Source: Guptibacillus hwajinpoensis
GTDB taxonomy: Bacteria > Bacillota > Bacilli > Bacillales > Guptibacillaceae
Direction of reading: 5' to 3'
NCBI RefSeq assembly: GCF_001039475.1
Contig: NZ_LELK01000004.1
Span: 648,981 to 712,980 of the forward strand
Length of the DNA stretch: 64,000 nucleotides
Shown here: positions 17,263 through 24,710 of the stretch, in pieces
How positions within the stretch are numbered: position 1 is the stretch's first letter
Layout: every line of letters begins with the position of its first letter
The notes under the pieces: model-generated
The model's database searches: none
The model's input: the letters and a program-made list of their open reading frames with translations, nothing else
What the model was told of the DNA's origin: nothing
Program-made: the position numbers and the translations under genes

Positions 17263-17453
17263 CTATGTTAGCGCATACTGTTGATTTCTCGATTTTTGGC
17301 TCATTCGAGTGAAACATCAGTTTCACTCGCCTTTCAGCTCTGCTGAAAGGTCGCCCTTTGGTGACCAATCGTCTGAGCAAATGAATTTGCTCGAAGCGAT
17401 TGGTCACCAAAGGGCGTAAATGAGCCAAAAATCAACACTGTCCAGTAACATAG
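17263..17453. repeat. Cloverleaf repeat element, copy 1
   Basis: This 191-bp element is bounded by the inverted ends CTATGTTA and TAACATAG. Inside is an 18-bp stem (GTTGAT...TTTTTGGCTCATT with AATGAGCCAAAAATCAAC, bulged on the left) that encloses three hairpins: CGAGTGAAAC/GTTTCACTCG (10 bp), CTTTCAGC/GCTGAAAG (8 bp), and a perfect 20-bp stem (17352-17371 with 17397-17416) capped by GAGCAAAT-GA-ATTTGCTC. The fold is a multi-branched cloverleaf. A second copy lies at 37261. It could be a non-autonomous mobile element or a structured RNA; no coding capacity is evident. Confidence 0.8.
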
Positions 17454-17534
17454 GCTTTTTGTTAAATCTTGCTATTGCTACAATCTTGTTACCACTCTAA
17501 AATAGAGATAGTCAAAAGAAAAGGAACGTGGAGA

Positions 17535-17951
17535 ATGGGAGAAATTATTAAGTTTATCGTTGCCATCGTCAATGAACTTCATGACATCGTCATCACGATT
17601 ATGTATGGGCTTGGGTTCAACGTAACCGATAAGCAACTGCATTTCTGGGTTATCGGCTTACTCGGAATGGGTGGATTCATTGTTGTTCAACTACTGTTTC
17701 GCGTTCTCGCAAAATGGAGTATTACAGCCATTTCATTTATCTATTCAATAACGGTACTCTTAGTGGTCGTATTTGCAATCGAAATTCAGCAGAAGATTAC
17801 AGGTAGAGGTAATATGGAATTCGCCGATGCAGTCATTGGAATTCAAGGGTTTATTGTCCTGTTCCTAGTGTATCTAGTCATACGTCTTCTACTCGTTTGG
17901 AGTAAAAAGTTGACGAACTCGTTTACTAATAAGCACAATCATACCAAATAG
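17535..17951 (+). CDS. Small integral membrane protein of unknown function
   Basis: This 138-residue protein has three clear membrane segments (FWVIGLLGMGGFIVVQLLF, ITAISFIYSITVLLVVVFAI and FIVLFLVYLVIRLLLVW) plus a moderately hydrophobic N-terminal helix. I do not recognise the family. The chosen ATG follows GGAACGTGGAG; in-frame codons extend further upstream but are not supported. It stands alone, with its own terminator. Confidence 0.7.
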   Translation: MGEIIKFIVAIVNELHDIVITIMYGLGFNVTDKQLHFWVIGLLGMGGFIVVQLLFRVLAKWSITAISFIYSITVLLVVVFAIEIQQKITGRGNMEFADAVIGIQGFIVLFLVYLVIRLLLVWSKKLTNSFTNKHNHTK

Positions 17952-17962
17952 CATTTATAAAG

Positions 17963-17991
17963 GAAGGTCCTTATTCGGGCTTTCTTTTTTT
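17963..17991 (+). terminator. Terminator of the small membrane protein gene
   Basis: GAAGGTCC-TTATTC-GGGCTTTC (two G-T pairs) followed by Ts. Confidence 0.7.
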
Positions 17992-18106
17992 GTTGTGATG
18001 AAAGAATATGGACAAAAAAGGATTGGTTGCATCTTGCGTAGAAGTAAGAGTAGAAGTAAGAAGTGTAAATATTCGGATTTTTACTCGAGGTAATGTATTT
18101 CATGAT

Positions 18107-18136
18107 AGTAAAAGAGGAGAGCCGTTTAAGCTCTCC
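18107..18136 (-). terminator. Terminator of the c-di-GMP-controlled small gene
   Basis: On the minus strand GGAGAGC-TTAAACG-GGCTCTCC-like arms (GGAGAGC/GCTCTCC) are followed by TCTTTTAC, 12 bp after the stop at 18148. Confidence 0.65.
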
Positions 18137-18147
18137 ATTCGTTATCT

Positions 18148-18285
18148 TTAATAGGTCATTTGAGTGAGGAATGCAATAACTGCTCCAATCATAATTGCTG
18201 TAACAGGTAAAAGAAGATAAATCATCTTCTCTTTGCGTTCTCTTTTATATTGAATTTCTTCTGGTGTTAACCATGAACCTTTCAT
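18148..18285 (-). CDS. 45-residue single-pass membrane protein under a c-di-GMP riboswitch
   Basis: The protein starts MKGSWLTPEEIQYKRERKEK and continues with one hydrophobic segment of about 20 residues ending FLTQMTY. GGGGGA lies 7 bp before the ATG. It is a paralogue of the 45-residue protein at 23061-23198: both share W-x-T-P-E-E-I-Q, a basic R/K-x-R-K-E-K-M stretch and one membrane helix at the same position. The conserved polar N-terminus probably faces the cytoplasm. Function is unknown; control by c-di-GMP suggests a link to motility, adhesion or surface change. Confidence 0.8.
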   Translation of the reverse strand: MKGSWLTPEEIQYKRERKEKMIYLLLPVTAIMIGAVIAFLTQMTY

Positions 18286-18317
18286 GTCATATCCCCCTGG
18301 TTTTTTGCATCGATCGC

Positions 18318-18402
18318 AGTGGAGGCCGTATTCGGCAACTGGCTGACTTTCGGTCTTTCGGTCCGCTAAGTCCCTTTAGCTTTGCGTCATCACTTTTCAA
18401 TG
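18318..18402 (-). promoter_or_regulatory. Cyclic di-GMP-I (GEMM) riboswitch
   Basis: Read on the minus strand, the leader contains ACGCAAAGC, then GGGACTTAGCGG, a GAAA-containing helix (GGACC-GAAA-GACC), and AGCCAGTTGCCGAA. These blocks, in this order and spacing, match what I know of the class I c-di-GMP aptamer (GCAAAGC, GGGxCU, GCCAGxUGCCG). It ends about 35 bp before the ATG of the 45-residue membrane protein. CCTCC just after the aptamer could pair with the GGGGGA ribosome binding site, so translational control is possible; no terminator is seen between aptamer and gene. Confidence 0.82.
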
Positions 18403-18519
18403 ATTTTGCCATTCTCGTACGATTTGCATAGTAGTTGTTTTAGAATAAAGGTCATCAATAAGTAGAAATTGTCGAAAAATGACTTCTTTTATTAGTATAG
18501 CGTATTTTTGTGGGGGTGT

Positions 18520-18585
18520 ATATTGGGAAAATGCATTTAATATGATTTGTAATATTAAGGTTTTGTAAACAATGTTTCCCAATAT
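18520..18585. promoter_or_regulatory. Paired inverted octamers upstream of hutU (putative shared operator)
   Basis: ATATTGGGAAA (18520-18530) and TTTCCCAATAT (18575-18585) are a perfect 11-bp inverted repeat 29 bp before hutU. The inner octamers TTGGGAAA and TTTCCCAA start exactly 52 bp apart, the same distance as in the pair upstream of the NprR-like gene (31178 and 31230). The intervening DNA is AT-rich and not conserved. Confidence 0.6.
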
Positions 18586-18613
18586 CTAACGTCAATTGAA
18601 ATGAGGTGTAGGT

Positions 18614-20281
18614 ATGTCTGATCTTTATGAGCGATATGTAGTGAATCATCCATATACTGGTGTGGATCTTCATACAAAAGGATGGGAGCAAGAAGCTGCA
18701 CTGCGCATGTTATTAAATAACCTTCATGAGAATGTTGCAGAACGACCAGAGGATCTTGTTGTCTACGGAGGAATAGGGAAAGCTGCTCGTAATTGGCAAG
18801 CGTTTGAGAACATCGTTCAATCTCTGAAAAGACTTGAATCAAACGAAACGCTACTCATTCAATCAGGGAAACCTGTAGCCATTTTTCGTACACACTCACA
18901 GGCTCCGAGAGTACTGATAGCGAATTCCAATCTTGTACCTTCACGTGCAACTTGGGACCATTTTCACGAATTAGATCGCAAAGGTCTCATGATGTACGGG
19001 CAAATGACGGCAGGAAGCTGGATCTATATCGGGAGTCAAGGTATCGTGCAAGGAACGTACGAAACGTTTGCAGAATGTGCTAGACAGCATTTCAGTGGGA
19101 CACTGAAAGGTACGCTTACAGTAACTTCTGGACTTGGTGGCATGGGTGGGGCGCAACCATTAGCGGTTTCTCTGAACGAAGGGGTTAGCCTTTGTATTGA
19201 AGCCGATCCACAACGGATTCAAAAAAGAATTGAGACTCACTATCTTGATCGAATGATTGAAGATATAGATGAGGCGATACGGGAAGTAAATGAGGCGAAA
19301 TTGGCTGGGATTCCTTTATCAATTGGCGTTCCTGGTAATGCAGCAGATTTGCTTCCGGAACTACTGAGAAAAGGTGTCGTACCTGACATCGTAACCGATC
19401 AAACGTCTGCTCACGATCCACTTAACGGGTATATTCCATCAGGTTTTACAGTGGAAGAAGCAGAGCGTTTAAGAAGCGTTTCACCAGATGAATATTGTAA
19501 ACGTTCAACGGAGAGCATGGCGATTCATGTAAAGACAATGCTTGAGATGCAGGATAAAGGCTCAATCGCTTTTGATTACGGAAATAATATTCGCCAAGTT
19601 GCGTATGATCAAGGCGTTATGAACGCTTTTTCAATAAAAGGTTTTGTACCTGAATACATTCGACCGCAGTTTTGTGAAGGCAAAGGACCATTCCGCTGGG
19701 TCGCGCTTTCTGGTGACGAAGAAGATATTCGGAAAATTGATGAGCGAATGCTGAAGGAATTTAAAGATAATAAGCATCTCTGTCATTGGATTAAGATGGC
19801 GCAGAATAAAATTGCATTTCAAGGACTTCCAGCTAGAATCTGCTGGCTTGGCTATGGAGAACGAGCTAGATTTGGAACGATTATTAACGAGATGGTTGCT
19901 TCAGGAGAATTAGCAGCTCCAATCGTCATTGGTCGTGATCACCTCGATGCTGGATCAGTAGCATCACCAAACCGAGAAACAGAAAATATGCTTGATGGAA
20001 GCGATGCGATAGCCGACTGGCCTATCTTAAACGCACTCGTTAATGCAGTAGGTGGTGCTAGCTGGATCTCATTTCATCATGGAGGTGGAGTTGGGATGGG
20101 ATACTCGCTACATGCGGGTATGGTCATTGTAGCGGATGGGACGAAGTCTGCAGAAGAGAGGTTAAGTCGAGTATTAACGACAGATCCCGGAATGGGTGTC
20201 GTCCGACATGCGGATGCTGGCTATCCAACAGCAATTAAGTTTGCCCGTGACAATGGGATTGATATGCCATCGCTTGATTAG
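18614..20281 (+). CDS. hutU: Urocanate hydratase (urocanase)
   Basis: This 555-residue protein has all urocanase landmarks: [30 protein letters not shown] (NAD site), [29 protein letters not shown] and [18 protein letters not shown]. It converts urocanate to imidazolonepropionate in histidine breakdown, with bound NAD+. It heads a hutU-hutI-hutG operon. Neither hutH (histidase) nor the antiterminator gene hutP lies next to it, unlike the B. subtilis hutPHUIGM order, so urocanate formation must be encoded elsewhere. Upstream is the paired-octamer site. Confidence 0.97.
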   Translation: MSDLYERYVVNHPYTGVDLHTKGWEQEAALRMLLNNLHENVAERPEDLVVYGGIGKAARNWQAFENIVQSLKRLESNETLLIQSGKPVAIFRTHSQAPRVLIANSNLVPSRATWDHFHELDRKGLMMYGQMTAGSWIYIGSQGIVQGTYETFAECARQHFSGTLKGTLTVTSGLGGMGGAQPLAVSLNEGVSLCIEADPQRIQKRIETHYLDRMIEDIDEAIREVNEAKLAGIPLSIGVPGNAADLLPELLRKGVVPDIVTDQTSAHDPLNGYIPSGFTVEEAERLRSVSPDEYCKRSTESMAIHVKTMLEMQDKGSIAFDYGNNIRQVAYDQGVMNAFSIKGFVPEYIRPQFCEGKGPFRWVALSGDEEDIRKIDERMLKEFKDNKHLCHWIKMAQNKIAFQGLPARICWLGYGERARFGTIINEMVASGELAAPIVIGRDHLDAGSVASPNRETENMLDGSDAIADWPILNALVNAVGGASWISFHHGGGVGMGYSLHAGMVIVADGTKSAEERLSRVLTTDPGMGVVRHADAGYPTAIKFARDNGIDMPSLD

Positions 20282-20293
20282 GGAGGGAGTCAC

Positions 20294-21565
20294 ATGAAAC
20301 CAATTTTCCTACAAAATGCGAGTGAGTTGATTACCCTTAAAGGACTTTCTAATGCTCCTTTAGTTAAACCAGTTGAATCTGATCTATCGATTATTCAAAA
20401 CGGGAGTGTTCTGATTGATAATGGAACAATTCTAGCGGTCGGCCAAACAACTGAATTGAAAGAAATGTATCCCGAAAAGACGAGTGCAGCAGATGTAATT
20501 GACGCAAGCGGATCGCTCGTAACACCAGGGTTCGTCGAACCTCATACGCATCTTGTGTTCGCTGGCTCTAGGGAAAAGGAATTTGTGATGAGGTTAAAAG
20601 GTGCTTCGTACATGGACATCATGAACGCTGGTGGAGGAATCTATGCGACGACTGAGCAGACAAGGCTAGCTAGTCATCAACAATTATATACTCAAAGCTT
20701 TGAGCGTCTTGATCGGTTAATGAAACAGGGTGTAACGACGGTCGAGGCTAAAAGTGGTTATGGGCTAGATCTTGAAAATGAGAAAAAGCAGCTTGAAGTG
20801 GCTCGGGAATTAAATCAAAAACACGCTCTAGATCTTGTTAGTACATTTATGGGAGCCCATGCTGTTCCATCCTTTTACAAACAAAATCCAGATGAGTTTA
20901 TTGCTTATTTAATAAACGACGTATTGCCGGTCATTGCAAAGGAAGGGTTAGCTGAATTCAACGATGTTTTTTGTGAGAACGGCGTCTTTACAGTTGAACA
21001 ATCACGACGTGTGTTAGAAGCTGGAAAACGACTTGGTCTCTCTCCCAAAATTCATGCGGATGAGTTGGAGTCATATGGTGGAGCGGAGCTTGCGGCAGAG
21101 CTCGAAGCTGTTTCTGCCGATCATTTATTGTGCGCTTCTGATAAAGGAATCGATCAAATGGCTGCGGCGGGAGTAGTAGCTGTTTTACTTCCTGGGACAG
21201 CCTTCTTTCTACAGAAAAAGATGGCGAATGCGAGGAAAATGATTGATCGCGGTGTACCTTTAGCTCTTTCAACTGACTGTAACCCTGGTTCCTCACCAAC
21301 CGTTTCAACAGCTCTCATGATGAATTTTGGTTGTTTGCAAATGGGAATGACGCCTGCTGAAGTTCTTGTAGCAGTAACCATTAATGCTGCACATGCGATT
21401 AATAGAGGAAGTCTAATTGGAAGTATTGAGGTAGGGAAAAAAGCAGATCTTCTTCTATTTTCGGTCCCAACTCATCATCATCTTCATTATCATTTTGGAG
21501 AAAATCATGTAAAAAGTGTTATTAAGAATGGAGTCGTACGAGTTAAAGAAGGGATGTTGATATGA
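20294..21565 (+). CDS. hutI: Imidazolonepropionase
   Basis: This 423-residue amidohydrolase has the metal motif EPHTHLVFAGSREKEF, FMGAHAVPSFYKQNPDEF, the KIHADELESYGGAELAAEL segment and STDCNPGSSP. It hydrolyses imidazolone-5-propionate to N-formimidoyl-L-glutamate, the third step of histidine breakdown. It begins 12 bp after hutU with GGGAGGGAG upstream and shares an ATGA overlap with hutG. Confidence 0.97.
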   Translation: MKPIFLQNASELITLKGLSNAPLVKPVESDLSIIQNGSVLIDNGTILAVGQTTELKEMYPEKTSAADVIDASGSLVTPGFVEPHTHLVFAGSREKEFVMRLKGASYMDIMNAGGGIYATTEQTRLASHQQLYTQSFERLDRLMKQGVTTVEAKSGYGLDLENEKKQLEVARELNQKHALDLVSTFMGAHAVPSFYKQNPDEFIAYLINDVLPVIAKEGLAEFNDVFCENGVFTVEQSRRVLEAGKRLGLSPKIHADELESYGGAELAAELEAVSADHLLCASDKGIDQMAAAGVVAVLLPGTAFFLQKKMANARKMIDRGVPLALSTDCNPGSSPTVSTALMMNFGCLQMGMTPAEVLVAVTINAAHAINRGSLIGSIEVGKKADLLLFSVPTHHHLHYHFGENHVKSVIKNGVVRVKEGMLI

Positions 21566-22560
21566 GTCAGTATCCTTATCCAATGCTGGATCGACCGTTT
21601 GCTGTTTTTCGAAAAAATGATAAAAAAAAGGAAAAGACGGTGAATGAGTGGATTCAAACGTTACCAATGTCAGGTTACGATAACTTGGAGAACTTTGATG
21701 TTGTTCATCTTGGGATACCACTTTCACGTTCATCAATCAGTGCCTCTGCAGCCAGCGAAGCTCCTAACGCACTGAGAAACGCATGGAAATATTTCTCCAC
21801 CTATCAGATTGAAACGAATATTGACCTAGCTGATATGCAAATCGTTGATTTAGGTGATGTAAAACAGTCCATTACCGATATAGCACAATCTCACCGCTCC
21901 ATTAGTGAAGCGATGTATGAAATGAGAACCAACCATCCGAAGGCATTACCTGTATGCATTGGTGGGGATCATTCTATTACAGCACGTCTAATTGAGGGAT
22001 GGAAACGAGCCCATCCAAAGAAGACGATCGGAATTTTGCAATTTGATACGCACTTTGATTTGCGACCGCTTGATCAGGGACCTTCGAATGGCACACCGAT
22101 GCGTTTTTTAATTGAAGAAGGAATTGTAGACGGAAAACACATTCATACTCTTGGTCTACACGGGTTTTTCAATAGTCGGTCACTGAAAGAGTATGCTGAT
22201 TCAGCTGGTGTTACGTATCGCACGATGAACGAAATGCGAAGAAATGGCATTTCAAGAACGGTGAAAGAATCGCTCGAAGTGCTAAGTCAGAACGTTGATG
22301 CTATTTATATAACGGTAGATATGGATGTACTGGATACGGCATATGCGCCTGGTGCTCCAGCGTCAACACCAGGTGGAATGAGGACAGACGAGCTCTTTGA
22401 GGCTGTATTTCTTGCAGGTCAAGCACCCAAAACTTCCGCAATGGATCTTGTATGTCTTGATCCGCGATTAGATGTGAGGGAAGCAACTGTAAAAGCAGGT
22501 GTACACGTGATGCTTTGTTTTCTTACAGGATATTGGGATCGAAAGAGAAGAGGACGATAG
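21562..22560 (+). CDS. hutG: Formimidoylglutamase
   Basis: This 332-residue protein belongs to the ureohydrolase (arginase/agmatinase) fold. The manganese-binding motifs are GGDHSITA, FDTHFDLRP and VDMDVLDTAYAPG. It cleaves formimidoylglutamate to glutamate and formamide. Its ATG overlaps the hutI stop, so it is translationally coupled. An inverted repeat closes the operon. Confidence 0.95.
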   Translation: MSQYPYPMLDRPFAVFRKNDKKKEKTVNEWIQTLPMSGYDNLENFDVVHLGIPLSRSSISASAASEAPNALRNAWKYFSTYQIETNIDLADMQIVDLGDVKQSITDIAQSHRSISEAMYEMRTNHPKALPVCIGGDHSITARLIEGWKRAHPKKTIGILQFDTHFDLRPLDQGPSNGTPMRFLIEEGIVDGKHIHTLGLHGFFNSRSLKEYADSAGVTYRTMNEMRRNGISRTVKESLEVLSQNVDAIYITVDMDVLDTAYAPGAPASTPGGMRTDELFEAVFLAGQAPKTSAMDLVCLDPRLDVREATVKAGVHVMLCFLTGYWDRKRRGR

Positions 22561-22582
22561 GCAAATAGCCTTTCGTCCTCTT
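22548..22582. terminator. Convergent hairpin after hutG
   Basis: AAGAGGACGA pairs with TCGTCCTCTT, with an inner GGC/GCC pair; the hutG stop is in the loop side. There is no T-run, but it sits exactly between convergent genes. Confidence 0.55.
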
Positions 22583-22587
22583 AAGCG

Positions 22588-22755
22588 TTAAGGAGTCGAC
22601 TTTTCCTGTATTGACAACTCACGCTCTATAATGGATAAAAGCAAGTGGCGTTCGTTTACTTGAAGGTTTCGACCAAGCTTCGTTTCAAATTCATAAACCA
22701 ATTCTCTGTAGCGTGATTCAGAAGATGACGTAAGGTGAATGATTGATTGTTCCAT
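22588..22755 (-). CDS. Small hypothetical protein (55 residues)
   Basis: The reading frame has a strong GGGGGAGAG 5 bp before its ATG. The protein begins MEQSIIHLTSSSESRYRELV and is predicted to be two amphipathic helices (YRELVYEFETKLG and NERHLLLSIIERELS). No known motif was recognised. It is convergent with hutG. Confidence 0.6.
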   Translation of the reverse strand: MEQSIIHLTSSSESRYRELVYEFETKLGRNLQVNERHLLLSIIERELSIQEKSTP

Positions 22756-22918
22756 AAATCTCTCCCCCTTAATTTATGAATGAACTTCCACTATCAAAGC
22801 CAATTCGTGTAAGGAGTTATGTTTATGGGTGTACTTAACAGAAAATTCAGATATTTTAATGTTGCACATGAAAGTGCAAAGTAAGTTCAAACTAAGGTGT
22901 GAAGGGAGGTCGTTTTTT

Positions 22919-23053
22919 ATGAAGAAACGTAAAGCTCAACCACATGCAGCAATAACAAACAATCAAACTCCTGTAGAAAGTCTTCCTAATCCTGAATCAG
23001 AATATAAGCGAAGCAAACATAAAGAAGTAACAGCTCCTAAATTAGAGCAGTAA
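22919..23053 (+). CDS. Small basic hydrophilic protein (44 residues)
   Basis: The protein starts MKKRKAQPHAAITNNQT, is rich in Lys, Pro, Asn and Gln, and has no hydrophobic segment. GAAGGGAGG lies 8 bp upstream of the ATG. Its composition resembles small spore proteins of Bacillaceae, but I cannot assign a family. The frame is open further upstream without a good start signal. Confidence 0.6.
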   Translation: MKKRKAQPHAAITNNQTPVESLPNPESEYKRSKHKEVTAPKLEQ

Positions 23054-23060
23054 GTGTGTG

Positions 23061-23198
23061 TTAAATACCTTGATTCGCAATGATCGCAATTAAAACACCT
23101 AGTATGATTGAAAAGATCGGAATGGCAAGGAAAAGCATTTTTTCCTTGCGTTTTTTCTGGAATTGGATCTCTTCAGGTGTTCGCCAGTTTTTATTCAT
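23061..23198 (-). CDS. 45-residue single-pass membrane protein, paralogue of 18148-18285
   Basis: The protein starts MNKNWRTPEEIQFQKKRKEK and continues with one hydrophobic segment ending IANQGI. It has the same length as the riboswitch-controlled paralogue, the same W-x-TPEEIQ motif, the same basic stretch before the helix and the same helix position. GGAGGGG precedes the ATG by about 10 bp. No GEMM-like leader is visible in the 200 bp upstream. A GCCGATAA string about 100 bp upstream resembles a sigma-D -10 box, but the -35 match is poor. Confidence 0.72.
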   Translation of the reverse strand: MNKNWRTPEEIQFQKKRKEKMLFLAIPIFSIILGVLIAIIANQGI

Positions 23199-23414
23199 AT
23201 TATCTTGCCCCTCCGTCTTAGCGTAGTCTCTTTGCACCTGTTATTGTTTGATATAATAACGGGAAAAGTAATTTAGACTTTTATTTTTATTATCGGCTAC
23301 ATCCAAGTCTGAAAATAGGTCTTTTTGTCGAAACATGAAAAATAATCTTTATGTCCTGAATTTATTCAAAATAATGGTAGTACATAGAGTCATTTGTCAT
23401 AGGAGAGTGGACTA

Positions 23415-23867
23415 ATGCCTGTTATTTATCTTGAAACCTTTATAGAAGCCCCAATTGAGACATGCTTTAATTATGCTAGAAACGTTGAAGCACATGTAAA
23501 AAGTACTGAACAAACAAAAGAACGAGCAGTTGGAGGGGTAACAACTGGCTTAATGGAAAATGGTGATTCCGTCACATGGGAAGCTACACATTTTGGAATA
23601 AAGCAGCGTTTAACTGCTGAGATTACCGCTATGCATAAACCTGATTGGTTTATTGATGAAATGGTCTCTGGTGCTTTTAAGTCTTTTGTACATACACACC
23701 GGTTCGAGGATATGGGGCAAGTGACCCTTATGATTGATCAATTTATTTACAAAGCGCCATTTGGCGTAGTAGGGTCCATAGCTAATGTTTTGTTTTTAAA
23801 GAAATACATGAAAGGACTGTTAGAAAAAAGAGCGCTTCAGTTAAAAAGCATGGCTGAAAACCGTTGA
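23415..23867 (+). CDS. SRPBCC (START-like) family protein
   Basis: This 150-residue protein fits the SRPBCC ligand-binding fold: an initial strand VIYLETFIEAPIETCFNYARN, alternating strands including VTWEATHFGIKQRLTAEIT and VTLMIDQFIYKAPFG, and a long C-terminal helix. Such proteins bind hydrophobic ligands or act as cyclases; the ligand is unknown. GGAGAGTGG precedes the ATG. Confidence 0.75.
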   Translation: MPVIYLETFIEAPIETCFNYARNVEAHVKSTEQTKERAVGGVTTGLMENGDSVTWEATHFGIKQRLTAEITAMHKPDWFIDEMVSGAFKSFVHTHRFEDMGQVTLMIDQFIYKAPFGVVGSIANVLFLKKYMKGLLEKRALQLKSMAENR

Positions 23868-23921
23868 ATAGCACTCCTCCTTTTAGGCAATACTTGAATT
23901 GCTTTGAAAGGAGGGGTTCTG

Positions 23922-24404
23922 ATGAGCGTATCGATGTTCGTGACAGTAATGGTAAGGTGCTGGCTATGTCTAGGGTTATTTCTAGCGTCTGTAGCCATGC
24001 TCACGTTAGTTGGACATGAGCCATCCCCTTTCTTGGTGAAGGTGTTTACATCAGTTGTCAAAGCAAAGGAATTCCAATATGGTCCACTGACCCTTAGTGT
24101 GATCAACAATGGGGAGTTAGGACTAACGCATTTTATCATTCGTAAACTAGGTCATTTCTTCGTTTATAGTTTCTTAACTATCTTTCTACTCTATCTTCCT
24201 CTCACAAAATCCCCTTTCTTTAAACCAATACTTGTTTTTATGATTGTAAGCACAATTGCTGTTAGCGACGAATTTGTACAGGCTTTTATTCCAGGAAGGA
24301 CGTCATTAGTAATGGATGTGGTCGTTGATCTCTTAGGAAGCTTACACAGTTTGATTTTGTATAGTGTATGGCGAAAGTGTTATTCAGTAAGGCTTTTTAC
24401 TTAG
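23922..24404 (+). CDS. VanZ family membrane protein (second copy)
   Basis: This 160-residue protein has four hydrophobic segments and the VanZ motifs THFIIRKLGHFFVYSFLTIF and VSDEFVQAFIPGRTSLVMDVVVDLLG. The start is the ATG after AAAGGAGGGG; a TTG six codons upstream is inside that binding site. It differs clearly from the VanZ protein at 14625-15119, so it is not a recent duplicate. Role in envelope or glycopeptide tolerance is presumed from the family name only. Confidence 0.85.
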   Translation: MSVSMFVTVMVRCWLCLGLFLASVAMLTLVGHEPSPFLVKVFTSVVKAKEFQYGPLTLSVINNGELGLTHFIIRKLGHFFVYSFLTIFLLYLPLTKSPFFKPILVFMIVSTIAVSDEFVQAFIPGRTSLVMDVVVDLLGSLHSLILYSVWRKCYSVRLFT

Positions 24405-24420
24405 AAAAATAGATACTATG

Positions 24421-24466
24421 CGGGTGATTTGCGCTCCAATCTGCTAATTTTGGTTTTTTTACAAAG
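24421..24466 (+). repeat. MITE-like repeat, short degenerate fragment
   Basis: TTTGCGCTCCAATCTGCTAA followed by GGTTTTTTTA resembles the box just right of the core in the larger copies. Ends and core are missing. Confidence 0.45.
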
Positions 24467-24478
24467 AAAATAAGCTTC

Positions 24479-24511
24479 AAAAACCCTCTCCGCCATACGG
24501 AGAGGGTTTTT
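24479..24511 (+). terminator. Strong terminator after the VanZ gene
   Basis: A 14-bp perfect stem (AAAAACCCTCTCCG) with a CCATA loop, followed by Ts. Confidence 0.9.
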
Positions 24512-24616
24512 GAATTCTACATCAGTCGAGCAAAAGTAATACTTTTATAGTAAAAATATCCTATGTATTCGACACCGTTCATAGGTCTTCTATTTTATTT
24601 TTATAAAATCAGCAAA

Positions 24617-24646
24617 TTGAAATCTGTTTTATGGCAAATTTATGCT
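24617..24646 (+). promoter_or_regulatory. Putative sigma-A promoter of the SpoIID/CWB2 gene
   Basis: TTGAAA, an 18-bp spacer and TATGCT, about 65 bp before the TTG start. Confidence 0.5.
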
Positions 24647-24710
24647 AAAGTGTTAAAAAGGGAGAATATATCTAAAATTTTCTTTAATACTATTTAGGGG
24701 GAAAAGGGAT

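Noticed and set aside
16982-17428. 148-codon minus-strand frame over the zinc-ribbon gene and cloverleaf element
   Set aside because: It runs through a terminator and the repeat stems; composition is not protein-like and no binding site is present.
17263-17453. Cloverleaf element as a tRNA or CRISPR unit
   Set aside because: Stem lengths (20 and 18 bp) and missing T-loop and CCA features exclude tRNA; there is no array of short spaced repeats.
18001-18144. Possible 47-codon gene with VEVR repeats, from a 12-bp tandem duplication (18038-18061)
   Set aside because: No ribosome binding site, and it runs into the terminator of the opposite gene. The tandem GTAGAAGTAAGA repeat is real but unexplained.
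23200-23340. A second c-di-GMP riboswitch before the other 45-residue gene
   Set aside because: The GCAAAGC, GGGxCU and GCCAG blocks are missing in that leader.
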